From Bacillota bacterium (GTDB lineage Bacteria > Bacillota > Clostridia > Christensenellales > Borkfalkiaceae): DNA of 64,000 bases. Position numbers and translations under genes: made by a program. Numbering within the stretch: position 1 is the first letter of the stretch; each line of letters begins with the position of its first letter. The DNA lies in the NCBI GenBank assembly GCA_019423125.1, contig JAHZBZ010000006.1, positions 1-64,000 of the forward strand. Reading direction: 5' to 3'. The notes below the pieces were generated by a model, which saw nothing but the letters and a program-made list of their open reading frames with translations, was not told the origin of the DNA and searched no databases. Shown here in pieces: positions 26,882-35,795 of the stretch.

Positions 26882-26922
26882 ACCGTCCTTTAAAGGGAAA
26901 CCCTTTGGAGGGCGGTTTTTTC
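26882..26922 (+). terminator. Terminator
   Basis: Imperfect stem ACCGTCCTTTAAAGGG with CCCTTTGGAGGGCGGT, then TTTTTT. Confidence 0.75.
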
Positions 26923-27126
26923 CGGCTTTTTTGCACAAAAGAGCCCGCCGCGGCGCAGGATCGGAAAAAGGAATGAAAGGGGAAGCATGGAAATCAAGGG
27001 GAAGCAAGGGAAAGCAAGAAAAATGATAGAAACTTTTCCGCGGCGTGGATTTTGACGCGCACGGGTGTTTTCGCAAAAAATACCGTGCGCGCAGAGGCGT
27101 GCAAAGGAGCCTGCATCCCGTTCAGA

Positions 27127-27215
27127 GAAGGCGCAGGTTTCTGAAAAAACCTGCGCCTTCTTTTCATGCGGCAATGGAACGCCCGCCTGCGCAAACAGCT
27201 TTGCGCAGGCGGGCG
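27127..27215. terminator. Two adjacent perfect hairpins
   Basis: GAAGGCGCAGGTTT arms at 27127-27160 with a T-rich follow-on, and CGCCCGCCTGCGCAAA arms with loop CAGC at 27180-27215. The second arm sequence recurs with a different loop (GGAA) at 53071-53106, so it is a dispersed hairpin. 26923-27437 holds no gene. Confidence 0.65.
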
Positions 27216-27227
27216 TCTTGTTCGTTA

Positions 27228-27400
27228 TTTGTGCGACCGTGTGCGAGCATTCGGCTCCGCGCAGCTCAATTTATGTACGCTTTTGTGCACGCGTTTTTGT
27301 GCGGCCGTATGTGAGCATTCGGCTCCGCGCAGCTCAATTTGTGTACGCTTTTGTGCACGCGTTTTTGTGCGACCGTATGCGAGCATTCGGCTCCGCGCAG
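27228..27400. repeat. 68-bp tandem repeat, about 2.5 copies
   Basis: Units anchored on GAGCATTCGGCTCCGCGCAG at 27245, 27313 and 27381; very similar. Non-coding, downstream of the SPFH gene on the minus strand. Confidence 0.85.
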
Positions 27401-27437
27401 ACATAATGAGGGTTTTGCGCGGGGCAAACGAACGCCG

Positions 27438-28547
27438 TCAATCCTTCTTTTTCCCGCAGAGTGCGGCGGTGAGCTGGGAGAGCAGGTCTGCGTTTCCGTT
27501 TAAGTTGATGCTCCCGATCTTCTCGCAGATGCGCTCGACGTATTCGAGCTCTTTGAGCTTGTAGAGCGTCTCGTTTTCCTCCATGAGGCGGGCGGTGTTG
27601 AGCAGGGAGCGCGTGGATGCGACCTCCTCCCTGCGCGTGATGACGTTCGCCTGCGCGCGCTTTTCGGCGACGAGGACGGTATTCATGATGTCGCGGATCT
27701 CGCCGGGCAGGATGATGTCGCGCACGGCGGCGGCGTGTATCTCGAGGCTGAACTGCGCGGCTTTTTCGCGCAGTTTTTCGAGCAGGAAGGCGGAGAGCTC
27801 GTTCTTTCCCGCGAGGATCTCGTCAAGACGTCTCGCCTCGACGTATTCGCGCAGGACGAGCTGCATCGCGGTGCGCAGGGCGGCGATGTAGTCCTCCGTC
27901 TCAGTCGCGGCCTTGTACAGGTCGGCGACGCGGTAGGTGCACACACAGCTGATGCGCAGGGTGACCTTGTCGGCGGTGAGCAATTCCTGGCCCGTGATCT
28001 CAAGGTCGACGAGGCAGACCTCGTACAGTTCCGCCTCGACGCGCACGTTGCCGCGCAGGAAAAAGTAAGTCCCGACGTCGAGGATGCGCTCGAACTTCTT
28101 GTCGAAGAAGAGCAGCGCCTTTTGCTTGCGCGAGACGTCTATGCGCATCACATAGGGCAGGAAGAGGGGATTCGTGTACAGCGACGCGGGGATCTTTTCG
28201 GGGATCTCGGTCGAGGAGAGGTCGACGTGCAGGAAGGTGTGCTCGCCGCTCTCTTTCCAGAAGTAATATTTGCCCGCCTGAAGCACCTCGAACAGCACGC
28301 CGTCCACGAAATGGAGGGAGATCTCGCCGTTTTTGACCCGCTCGCACAGCGTGCAGGCGCGGAACTCCTCGTCCTTTTCAAAGAGCAAAAGATTGAGCTT
28401 TTCCACGACGATCCTGCCCTTTCCGATCTCGCCGAGCAAAATTTTATTTCCGCCGAACGTGCGGTATTTGCCCGCGCCGAGCATCTTTACAAATGCCCCG
28501 TTCCGGAATAGAAAGCCCTTGTGTCCTTCGTCGATGATGATCTTCAT
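27438..28547 (-). CDS. SPFH/Band 7 domain protein (slipin-like)
   Basis: 369 residues. An N-terminal region of about 130 residues with repeated 'G(K)Y..' sheets, then a stomatin-type SPFH domain (VTLRISCVCTYRVADLYKA, MQLVLREYVEARRLDEILAGKNELS, AAAVRDIILPGEIRDIMN) and a C-terminal helix (AEKRAQANVITRREEVASTRSLLN). There is no obvious N-terminal membrane helix, so it may be peripheral. Start: ATG after AAGGAGGAAG; the open frame extends further upstream through tRNA-like sequence but that part is not credible. Function in Bacillota unknown; SPFH proteins scaffold membrane complexes. Confidence 0.85.
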   Translation of the reverse strand: MKIIIDEGHKGFLFRNGAFVKMLGAGKYRTFGGNKILLGEIGKGRIVVEKLNLLLFEKDEEFRACTLCERVKNGEISLHFVDGVLFEVLQAGKYYFWKESGEHTFLHVDLSSTEIPEKIPASLYTNPLFLPYVMRIDVSRKQKALLFFDKKFERILDVGTYFFLRGNVRVEAELYEVCLVDLEITGQELLTADKVTLRISCVCTYRVADLYKAATETEDYIAALRTAMQLVLREYVEARRLDEILAGKNELSAFLLEKLREKAAQFSLEIHAAAVRDIILPGEIRDIMNTVLVAEKRAQANVITRREEVASTRSLLNTARLMEENETLYKLKELEYVERICEKIGSINLNGNADLLSQLTAALCGKKKD

Positions 28548-28789
28548 GATCTTCCTCCTTTTTATGTCCTCTTTCCGAAGAAAGGAAAATTCGGAAACAT
28601 CCTGTAAGAAAGGCGCGGTCGCAGATTGAGCGGCGGCGCCGCGAAAGCGGAAGATTCGGCTTTCGGTTTGCTGCCGCGGTATCCTCGTTGAGCAAGGCGC
28701 GTTTCCTACTGCGGCGGGGGAGAGGGCGGACCCTGCCCCCCGCGCGCGCGGACGTTTTTTTGTGATCAAGGTGAGCCGCGAGGGCCCGA

Positions 28790-28866
28790 AATTTGTTCTT
28801 AAAAGGAACACGCCTTAACCACTTGGCCACCGGATTTCTCCGGGCGGGATTCGAACCCGCGAATGT
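28790..28866 (-). pseudogene. tRNA-like remnants in permuted order
   Basis: On the minus strand a T-arm GCGGG TTCGAAT CCCGC (about 28844-28860) is followed, not preceded, by a 5'-half-like stretch: TCCGG, TG, D-arm GCCAAGTGGTTAAGGC, and an anticodon arm TGTTC-CTTTTAA-GAACA (anticodon TTT, lysine-like). No T-arm follows the second part and no D-arm precedes the first. It is a degenerate pair of tRNA pieces or a permuted tRNA; I favour decay. 28548-29143 holds no gene otherwise. Confidence 0.45.
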
Positions 28867-29143
28867 CGTTGACCGACAACGGAATTTTTTAAGGAGAGGT
28901 TTCCTTCCTCGCGCACGGGTACCAGTATACGCTTCGGGACGCCCTCGCGCACTGCGGCAAAGAAGATATGCCCGCCTTATCGGCATGCCGTGCATCTTTA
29001 TTATAAAACCGCATACGGCTTTTGTCAACAGATGTGAAAAAATATTCCCGCGGGAGCGTACGGCGGACAAGCGGCGGACAAGCGGCGGCCAGGCGGCAGG
29101 CAAGATGTAACAGATGTGTGCGCTTTTTGTAACAGGAATGGCG

Positions 29144-29172
29144 TTGACGGGGTCGCGGCTTCGGTGTACAAT
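29144..29172 (+). promoter_or_regulatory. Promoter of the membrane protein/PstS-like pair
   Basis: TTGACG and TACAAT with a 17-base spacer, 29 bases before the ATG. Confidence 0.75.
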
Positions 29173-29200
29173 GCAGGCAGAAAGAAAAAAGGAGAAAAAT

Positions 29201-29680
29201 ATGTCCGAAAAAAAGAAAAGCCGCCTCGGCTGTATCATAGCGGGTGCGGCGGGGGTGCTCGTCTGCGGCATCGCGCTTCTCTTTTCGCAAAAGTGGTTTG
29301 CGGACGCCCTGTTCCTCTGCGGGGCGCTCGCGTTCTTCGTCTGCGCGGTGCTCTTTCTCGCGCGCACCTTTGAAAGGCGCTGTGTCGCGCTTGCCGCGCT
29401 CGCCTTTGCCATGGACTTGTTTGCGCTCGCGGCATGGGGCATTGCGGAGCTTCTCTACGCATATTATTTCCGCCCTTTGGACACGGCGTCTGCGTTCCTG
29501 TTCGTGTTCGCCGCGCTCGTGCCCGTTGCAGGCATCGTGCTCGGCGTCTCCGCGCTGAGCAAAGACCTGCCCCGCCCCGCGCTCGCCGCCGCGATCGCGG
29601 CGATCGTCCTGCCCGTCCTCGCCGTCGTCCTCTTCTTCATCCTTCTCGGCACGGGCGTCGCGGTCATCAGCCTGATGTAG
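29201..29680 (+). CDS. Small polytopic membrane protein
   Basis: 159 residues starting at the ATG after AAAAGGAG. Five hydrophobic segments (about 10-30, 34-55, 60-84, 93-115, 128-155) make it a multi-pass membrane protein; no family motif recognised. Nine bases before the PstS-like gene, therefore co-transcribed. Confidence 0.7.
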   Translation: MSEKKKSRLGCIIAGAAGVLVCGIALLFSQKWFADALFLCGALAFFVCAVLFLARTFERRCVALAALAFAMDLFALAAWGIAELLYAYYFRPLDTASAFLFVFAALVPVAGIVLGVSALSKDLPRPALAAAIAAIVLPVLAVVLFFILLGTGVAVISLM

Positions 29681-29689
29681 GAGGAAAAA

Positions 29690-30865
29690 ATGAAAGCGCT
29701 TTCTTATTCTCTGCGCGCGCTCGCCTCCTTCGCCTGCGCCGCGCTCGCGTTTTGGGCGCTGTGGCGTGACGAATACATCTCGCAGTTTTTTCAGATCGAC
29801 AATTTCGTCGGCGCGCTCCCGATCGCGCTCGCGCTCCTCTTCGCGGGCGGCACGGCGGTGCTGTTGTTCCTGCCCCGCGGCGCCCGCTCTGCCCGCGCCG
29901 CGGCGATCCCGCTCGCCGTCGCCGTGCTCCTTGCCGCCGCGCTCTATCCCAACGCCGTCTGCGGCAACTGGTTTTTCGGCGGCTACAAGCGCGAGGCGGA
30001 CACGGGTCCCGACCTCTCGCTGTATGCGCCCTTCACGGACAGCGCGCTCCTCGCGACGGCGCAGGACTGCACGCTGACCCTTTCCGACCTTCCCTCGCTG
30101 GACGGCGCCACCGCGCTCTATCCGCTGTACGCGGCGTTTGCGCAGGCGACCTTCGACGAGGCCGCCTATACGCCCGATCTCGTGCGCTGTTCCAAGACAA
30201 ACCGCGCCTATGACGCGATCATTGCGGGGGAATGCGACGTCGCCTTTCTGCCCGCGCCCTCGCAGAGCCAGCGCGACGCGATAGAGGCGGCGGGCGCACA
30301 GCTCGTGTTCACGCCCATTCTGCGCGAGGCGTTCGTCTTTCTCGTCGCGGACGAAAATCCCGTAGACGGGCTGAGCGCGCAGCAGATACGCAACGTCTAT
30401 TCGGGCAAGACTTCGCGCTGGTCCACGCTCGGCTGGGCGGAAGGGGGCGAGATCATCGCCTTTCAGCGCCCCGACGGCTCGGGCAGTCAGACGGGGCTGG
30501 AGTGGATGATGGGCGAGCTTCCCATCGCCGCGGCGCGCCCGCTCCCCGACGAGAGCCTCGTCGGCACCAACAGCCTGATGCAGCAGATCACCGTCGAGTG
30601 GAAGGGGGTGCACCCCGCGCTCGGGTACTCCTATCGCTACTTTGCGACGACGATGTACGCCAACCCGCACGCGAAACTTCTGTGCGTGGACGGCGTGTAC
30701 CCCTCGCCCGAGAACGTGAAAACGGGCGCCTACCCCTTCGTGACCGAGATGTACGCGGTGACGAACGGCGCGCCTGCGGGAAGCGCAAAGGCGCTCATCG
30801 ACTGGATCCTGTCGCCGCAGGGGCAGAAGATGGTGGAAGATACGGGCTATTGTCCCGTAAAATAA
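29690..30865 (+). CDS. Membrane-anchored PstS-like substrate-binding protein
   Basis: 391 residues. Three N-terminal hydrophobic segments (about 5-25, 38-60, 70-88) precede a periplasmic-binding-protein-like domain: YPLYAAFAQATFDE, DVAFLPAPSQSQ, NPVDGLSAQQIRNVYSGKTSRW, and FQRPDGSGSQTGLEWMM, the phosphate-binding-type loop of PstS (PDGSGS). The C-terminal AKALIDWILSPQGQKMVEDTGYCPV is typical. No pstCAB follow, so it may sense rather than transport phosphate or a related anion. Confidence 0.82.
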   Translation: MKALSYSLRALASFACAALAFWALWRDEYISQFFQIDNFVGALPIALALLFAGGTAVLLFLPRGARSARAAAIPLAVAVLLAAALYPNAVCGNWFFGGYKREADTGPDLSLYAPFTDSALLATAQDCTLTLSDLPSLDGATALYPLYAAFAQATFDEAAYTPDLVRCSKTNRAYDAIIAGECDVAFLPAPSQSQRDAIEAAGAQLVFTPILREAFVFLVADENPVDGLSAQQIRNVYSGKTSRWSTLGWAEGGEIIAFQRPDGSGSQTGLEWMMGELPIAAARPLPDESLVGTNSLMQQITVEWKGVHPALGYSYRYFATTMYANPHAKLLCVDGVYPSPENVKTGAYPFVTEMYAVTNGAPAGSAKALIDWILSPQGQKMVEDTGYCPVK

Positions 30866-30871
30866 AAGACG

Positions 30872-30895
30872 GCCTTCGGAAATTTTGCCGAAGGC
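30872..30895 (+). terminator. Hairpin after the PstS-like gene
   Basis: GCCTTCGG / CCGAAGGC with an A/T-rich loop; no long T-run, so termination may be weak. Confidence 0.45.
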
Positions 30896-30990
30896 TTGAA
30901 TTTCGCCTTGGGGCATGGTATACTGTAAGGGAACGATGGGGACCCGCTTTCGGCGCTTGTGCGCCCTGCCTTTCATCCGTCCGTATTGTT
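30896..30990 (+). promoter_or_regulatory. Promoter plus palindromic leader element, copy A
   Basis: TTGAAT (30896-30901)-17-TATACT (30919-30924). From TATACTGTAAGGGAACGATG onward the sequence matches copies at 34072 and 37104. Its right arm is degraded here. Drives the leucine-rich lipoprotein gene. Confidence 0.7.
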
Positions 30991-31072
30991 TTTTTTAAGC
31001 ATAATGTGGAAAAACAAAAAAGCGCAGGCCTCTTAAAAGGCAGTGTGTTTTTTTGAGAAAAAGGGGGAAAGT

Positions 31073-32275
31073 ATGAAAAAGAGTTTGTTTGCGGCGGCTC
31101 TGGCTGTCTTGCTCGGCGCCTTGTGTGTGTTCGGCCTCGCGGCCTGCGGAGAGGAGAGCGGCGGTGCGTCATCGCTGAAATATGAACGGAGCGGCGAGGG
31201 CTATGTCGTGACGGGCATCGGCAGTGTGAAGGGCACGGGGATCTTTGTCCCGCAGCAATACAACGGGCTCCCCGTCATCGGCATCGCAGACCAGGCGTTC
31301 TACGGCTGCCGCACTCTCACCCGCGTTCAACTGCCCGAGGGCCTGCAGACGATCGGAGATCTCGCCTTCAAGGACTGCGTATCCCTCGCGGATGTGATGT
31401 TTCCGAGCACCCTGAAGAGCATCGGGGCCTCGGCGTTTGAAGATTGTGTCAAGCTCACCTCTCTCCTGCTTCCCGACGGGCTTGAAAAGATCGGACAGAG
31501 CGCATTTGAGGGCTGTGATGCGTTGGATAGCATTTCTGTTCCCTTCACGGGAGAAAGTCCCGAAGCGGAGACGATGAGCCATTTCGGGTTTATCTTCGGC
31601 GCAACGCAGGCGGCATTTAACGGACAATATGTCCCTGCGAGCCTTAAAGAGGTGACCGTCCGTTGTCCGATCATCGCGGGGTCTGCCTTTGAGGGATGCG
31701 GATATATTCAGACGGTGATCCTCGGCGACGAAGTAGAGGAGCTTTGCTCACTCAGCTTCTATAATTGCGGCTCATTGAAAAATTTTCACGTCGGGAAAAA
31801 CCTGAAACGGGTGGGCGATTATGTGTTCGGCGGCACAAATGTCGGCTATATGGATAATGTCTGGATAGAAGATCTTGCGGCCTGGTGTTCGATCGAGTTC
31901 ATCGACGGATACAGAGCGAATCCTATCTGCGAGACGAAAAACCTATTTATAGAGAACGAGCCCGTCACCGAGCTCGTCATCCCCGAAGGGGTGGAGAGCA
32001 TAGGAAATTTCGCCTTCATGGGATGCTTCCCCATCGAAAGCGTCCTTTTGCCGGAGGGCTTGCGCAGCATCGGCGATTTGGCTTTTGCATATTGTGAGGC
32101 GCTTTCTTCCGTCACCCTTCCCGCGAGCCTGGAGAGCATCGGCGGGTCCGCATTCGAGGCTTGTTCCTCCCTTCGCGACATCTGTTTTATGGGCACGCGG
32201 GCGCAGTGGGAGGAGCTCGTCGCGGCGAGCGGCCTTGATCTGGGCGACGTGAGCGTGCACATTCTCGGCGCGTGA
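31073..32275 (+). CDS. BspA-type leucine-rich repeat lipoprotein
   Basis: 400 residues. Lipoprotein signal peptide (MKKSLFAAALAVLL, lipobox LAAC, lipidated Cys about residue 23) then at least seven LRR_5 repeats of the form I.D.AF.GC..L..V.LP.GL..IG, around residues 58-200 and 290-385. Such proteins are exported and bind surfaces or host proteins. Start: ATG after AAGGGGGAAA. Single gene under promoter/element copy A, followed by a clear terminator. Confidence 0.9.
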   Translation: MKKSLFAAALAVLLGALCVFGLAACGEESGGASSLKYERSGEGYVVTGIGSVKGTGIFVPQQYNGLPVIGIADQAFYGCRTLTRVQLPEGLQTIGDLAFKDCVSLADVMFPSTLKSIGASAFEDCVKLTSLLLPDGLEKIGQSAFEGCDALDSISVPFTGESPEAETMSHFGFIFGATQAAFNGQYVPASLKEVTVRCPIIAGSAFEGCGYIQTVILGDEVEELCSLSFYNCGSLKNFHVGKNLKRVGDYVFGGTNVGYMDNVWIEDLAAWCSIEFIDGYRANPICETKNLFIENEPVTELVIPEGVESIGNFAFMGCFPIESVLLPEGLRSIGDLAFAYCEALSSVTLPASLESIGGSAFEACSSLRDICFMGTRAQWEELVAASGLDLGDVSVHILGA

Positions 32276-32294
32276 GGAAATTAAAAAATAAAAT

Positions 32295-32320
32295 AGTGCG
32301 GACGGCGTCCGCACTTTTTT
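32295..32320. terminator. Terminator after the leucine-rich lipoprotein
   Basis: AGTGCGGAC / GTCCGCACT with loop GGC, then seven T. Also lies just past the convergent mutY end. Confidence 0.9.
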
Positions 32321-32350
32321 TCGCTCTTTTTCTCTTTTGCACGGATGAAC

Positions 32351-33421
32351 TTAAGCCTGTTCGGGCAGGAGCGCGAACACCCAGCGGAAGGCGGAGGGGA
32401 CGGAGAGCTCCGCCTTCGCCTGCGCGAGGGAAAATAGCTTAAGGTCGCAAAAATCGCCGTGCGCGCCTTTCGGCCGCGCGGTGAGGCGGGAGACGTCTTC
32501 CTTCGTCTGCACGAGAAAGGCGGTCATCTCCCATTCGAGATGTGTAAAGACGTGGCGGTGCGTGCCCGCCTTTTTCAGCGAAAAATCCGAAAGGTGCGCG
32601 CCGCGCAAAAGCGCGCGGGCGCTCTCCTCGTCCGTGTACCCGTCCGCGCAGAAAAAGGCATAGGTGCCGCGCAAAACGCCCTCTCTTCTTCGGCAGAGAA
32701 AGAGCGTCTCCCCGTCCAGAAAGACGAACACGCCCACCTCGCTCTTCTTCCGCGCCGCCTTTTCCTCGGGGCGGGGGAGCGCGTCGCTCTTCGTCTTGCA
32801 GAGGGAAAACAGGGGACAGTCCGCACAGCGGGGAGAGGCGGGCAGGCACACCGTCGCGCCCAGCTCCATCAGGCTCTGCGTGAAGTCGCCGCACCGCGCG
32901 GGGGGATATGCGGGCGCGAGCGCGCCGAAATACTCCTTGCGCAGGATCGCCTGCTCCCGCCCGTCCGCGAGCACGCGCGCGAGGACGCGCACGACGTTCC
33001 CGTCCACGGCGGGCGCGGGCTGTCCGAACGCGATGGACGCGACCGCCCCCGCCGTGTACTTTCCCACGCCCGGCAGCTTTTCGAGCTCCTTTGCCGCCCT
33101 GGGGAAGCCGTCCTTTGCGATGATCTTCGCCGCGCGCTGTAAGTTGCGCGCGCGGGAATAGTACCCCAGCCCCTCCCACAGCTTTAAGAGCCTGTCCTCG
33201 GGGCAGTCGGCGAGCGCCTGCACGTCGGGCAGGGCGTCGAGAAAGCGCACATAGTGCGCGCGCGCCGCCTCCACGCGCGTCTGCTGGAGCATGATCTCAG
33301 AGACGAGCACGCGATAGGGGTCTGTGTTCTCGCGCCAGGGCAGGTCGCGCTTGTTTTTGTCGTACCACGGCAGGAGCAGGCCCGAGAGCTTGCTCAGCGC
33401 GGAAAGATCTGTCTCTTCCAT
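32351..33421 (-). CDS. mutY: A/G-specific adenine glycosylase
   Basis: 356 residues. Removes adenine mispaired with 8-oxoguanine. Catalytic E42 (SEIMLQQTRV), helix-hairpin-helix LPGVGKYTAGAV (116-127), catalytic D140 (VDGNVVRVL), Fe-S ligands C192, C199, C202 and C208 (C-x6-C-x2-C-x5-C) and a C-terminal NUDIX-like 8-oxoG recognition domain (LFLCRRREGVLRGTYAF). Stands alone, divergent from the shikimate-kinase-like gene. Confidence 0.96.
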   Translation of the reverse strand: MEETDLSALSKLSGLLLPWYDKNKRDLPWRENTDPYRVLVSEIMLQQTRVEAARAHYVRFLDALPDVQALADCPEDRLLKLWEGLGYYSRARNLQRAAKIIAKDGFPRAAKELEKLPGVGKYTAGAVASIAFGQPAPAVDGNVVRVLARVLADGREQAILRKEYFGALAPAYPPARCGDFTQSLMELGATVCLPASPRCADCPLFSLCKTKSDALPRPEEKAARKKSEVGVFVFLDGETLFLCRRREGVLRGTYAFFCADGYTDEESARALLRGAHLSDFSLKKAGTHRHVFTHLEWEMTAFLVQTKEDVSRLTARPKGAHGDFCDLKLFSLAQAKAELSVPSAFRWVFALLPEQA

Positions 33422-33463
33422 GCGGATATCCTACCACAAATGTGCGCGCGAGCGCAACAAAAA

Positions 33464-33492
33464 TTGACATTCGTGCAAAAAATTCGTATAAT
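33464..33492 (+). promoter_or_regulatory. Promoter of the kinase gene
   Basis: Perfect TTGACA-17-TATAAT, 31 bases before the ATG. Confidence 0.85.
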
Positions 33493-33523
33493 AATAGGGA
33501 GAGAAAAAAAGGAGCGCTCCGTT

Positions 33524-34030
33524 ATGAAGGACAACATCGTACTCATCGGCATGCCCGGCTCGGGCAAGAGCACGGCGGGCGTCTTGCTCGCCAAGGCGAT
33601 CGGCTACGGCTTTCTCGACACCGACCTGCTCATCCAGAACGAACGGCGCGCGCTCCTGTGCGACATCCTCGCCGAAGAGGGCGCGGAGGGCTTCATTGCG
33701 ATCGAGGAATCCGTCTGCGCGCGGCTTTGGGCGGAACACTGCGTCATCGCGACGGGCGGCTCCGTCGTCTACGGCGAGAAGGCGATGCGCCGCCTCAAAG
33801 AACTCGGCACCGTCGTCTATCTGAAGCTCAGGGTGCAGACGCTCGAAAACCGCCTGAAAAACATCTGGCGCAGGGGCGTGGTCACCCGCCGCGCGGGCGA
33901 GACGGTCGCCGAGCTGTACGAGGAGCGCGTCCCGCTGTACGAAAAATGGGCGGACGTCGTCGTCGACTGCGAGGGGCAGGACGTCGAGGCGACCGTCGAG
34001 GCGATCGCGCGCGCCGCAGGCGTGCACTGA
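33524..34030 (+). CDS. Shikimate-kinase-like P-loop kinase
   Basis: 168 residues. Walker A GMPGSGKST (9-17) and the DTD of shikimate kinases (LDTDLLIQ) are kept, and the Walker-B-type stretch ATGGSVVYGE replaces the usual ATGGG. The shikimate-binding arginine of the FRxxE motif is not seen (FIAIEE here), and RPLL is replaced by TRRAG. The family is thus clear but the substrate may not be shikimate. Start: ATG after AAAAGGAG. An upstream in-frame extension to 33254 is antisense to mutY and not credible. Followed by promoter/element copy B. Confidence 0.75.
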   Translation: MKDNIVLIGMPGSGKSTAGVLLAKAIGYGFLDTDLLIQNERRALLCDILAEEGAEGFIAIEESVCARLWAEHCVIATGGSVVYGEKAMRRLKELGTVVYLKLRVQTLENRLKNIWRRGVVTRRAGETVAELYEERVPLYEKWADVVVDCEGQDVEATVEAIARAAGVH

Positions 34031-34048
34031 AAATTCCGCGCGCAGCGC

Positions 34049-34156
34049 TTGTGTATCGCGGCGCGCTGTGCTATACTGTAAGGGAACGATGCGGATCCGC
34101 TTTCGGCGGCATCTTTTGCGCGCCTTAGCATCGGATCCTTATTATTCCCATACAAT
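34049..34156 (+). promoter_or_regulatory. Promoter plus palindromic leader element, copy B (cysS)
   Basis: TTGTGT (34049-34054)-17-TATACT (34072-34077). The element 34072-34156 has arms beginning ACTGTAAGGGAACGATGCGG and ending GGATCCTTATTATTCCCAT, which can fold into one long hairpin at the 5' end of the cysS transcript. Confidence 0.7.
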
Positions 34157-34188
34157 GGAACGCAGACAAACAGAAAACGGAGAAGACT

Positions 34189-35586
34189 ATGAAACTTTAC
34201 AATACCCTCACGCGGCAGATCGAGGAATTCAAGACGCACGAGCCGGGCAAGGTCAAGATGTACACCTGCGGCCCGACCGTCTACAACTTCGCGCACATCG
34301 GCAACCTGCGCACCTACCTGATGGAGGACGTGCTGGACAAATACCTGCGCTATTCGGGCTATGACGTGACGCGCGTGATGAACATCACGGACATCGGGCA
34401 TCTCTCGGGGGATGCGGACGACGGCGAGGACAAGATGCTCCTCGGCGCGAAGCGCGAACACAAGAGCGTGCTCGAGCTCGCCCGCTACTACACGGACGCC
34501 TTTTTCGCCGACTGCGAAAAGCTCAACATCCGCCGTCCCGACGTCGTTCAGCCCGCGACGGGGTGCGTGGACGAGTTCATCCGCGTCATCGCCGCGCTCA
34601 TGGAAAAGGGCTATGCCTACAAGGCAGGCGGGAACGTCTACTTCGACACCTCGAAGGTGGACAAATACCACGTCTTTTTCAACTTCCGCGAGGAGGATCT
34701 CGAGGTCGGCGTCCGCGAGGGCGTGGACGAGGACGAGAACAAGCGCAACCGCAACGACTTCGCGCTGTGGTTCACCAAGTCCAAGTTCGAGGACCAGGCG
34801 CTCAAATGGGAGAGCCCGTGGGGCGTCGGCTATCCGGGCTGGCACATCGAGTGCTCCTGCATCGCGATGAAATACCTCGGCGAATACGTCGACCTGCACT
34901 GCGGCGGCATCGACAACGTATTTCCCCATCACACCAACGAGATCGCGCAGAGCGAGGCATACCTCGGCCACGCGTGGTGCGGGCACTGGTTCCACGTCCT
35001 GCACCTGAACACCGCCAAGGGCAAGATGAGCAAGTCCGCAGGCGGCTTCCTCACCCTCAAAAAGCTGGAGGAAGAGGGGCATTCCGCGATGGAATACCGC
35101 TTCTTCTGCCTCCTCTCGCACTACCGCAACTCCCTCGTCTATTCGGAGGACACCTTCGAGAACGCGGCGAACGCCTACCGCAAGCTCCGCTCGCGCGCGC
35201 TCGCGCTCCCCGCGGAAGGGGAGGTGGACGCCGAGGGCTTCGCGCGCTATAAAAAGGCGTTCACCGACGCGATGGACGCCGATCTGAACACTTCGCTCGC
35301 CGTGACCTGCGTCTACGACGTGCTCAAGGCGAAGGACATCGGCGGCGCGACCAAGCGTGCCCTGCTCTCCGACTTCGACCGCGTGCTCGGGCTGGATCTG
35401 CTCAAGGCGGAAGAGAGCAAGTCGGACGGCATCTCCGACGCAGAGGTGGAGGCGCTCATCGCGCGCCGCGCCGCCGCGAAGAAGGAGAAGAACTACGCCG
35501 AGGCGGACCGCATCCGCGCGGAGCTTGCCGCCGCGGGCATCGTTCTCGCCGACTCCCCCGCAGGCACCACCTTCACGAGAAAGTAA
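34189..35586 (+). CDS. cysS: Cysteinyl-tRNA synthetase
   Basis: 465 residues, class I synthetase. HIGH-type motif TVYNFAHIGNLRTYL (29-43), zinc-site residues including YTCGPTVYN and WHIECSCIA, KMSKS in KGKMSKSAGGF (about 279), and the C-terminal helical anticodon domain ending EADRIRAELAAAGIVL. Full length. Start: ATG after GGAGAAGACT. Transcribed with the long structured leader described above, which might be regulatory. Confidence 0.97.
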   Translation: MKLYNTLTRQIEEFKTHEPGKVKMYTCGPTVYNFAHIGNLRTYLMEDVLDKYLRYSGYDVTRVMNITDIGHLSGDADDGEDKMLLGAKREHKSVLELARYYTDAFFADCEKLNIRRPDVVQPATGCVDEFIRVIAALMEKGYAYKAGGNVYFDTSKVDKYHVFFNFREEDLEVGVREGVDEDENKRNRNDFALWFTKSKFEDQALKWESPWGVGYPGWHIECSCIAMKYLGEYVDLHCGGIDNVFPHHTNEIAQSEAYLGHAWCGHWFHVLHLNTAKGKMSKSAGGFLTLKKLEEEGHSAMEYRFFCLLSHYRNSLVYSEDTFENAANAYRKLRSRALALPAEGEVDAEGFARYKKAFTDAMDADLNTSLAVTCVYDVLKAKDIGGATKRALLSDFDRVLGLDLLKAEESKSDGISDAEVEALIARRAAAKKEKNYAEADRIRAELAAAGIVLADSPAGTTFTRK

Positions 35587-35610
35587 AACGTCGGGTCCGT
35601 CCCGAAATAC

Positions 35611-35648
35611 AGCGCCCCGCCCGCGGCTTTCGCCGCGGGCGGGGCGCT
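35611..35648 (+). terminator. Terminator of cysS
   Basis: 17-bp perfect stem starting AGCGCCCCGCCCGCGGC with loop TTTC. Confidence 0.75.
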
Positions 35649-35795
35649 GTCGTCTTTGAGGGAAAGGGCGCTTTTTTGTGCCCTGATTTTTAAAGGGCAC
35701 GGCGCTTTTTTTGCTTTTGCTTCTGAATTTTTAAAGGGCGCGGCGGTTTTGTCCTTCGGGCATTTTTTATGGGGCGAGGAGGACGCGCCCGCAAA

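Noticed and set aside
28548..28811. N-terminal extension of the SPFH protein
   Set aside because: Runs through tRNA-like sequence, with no site; ATG 28547 follows AAGGAGG.
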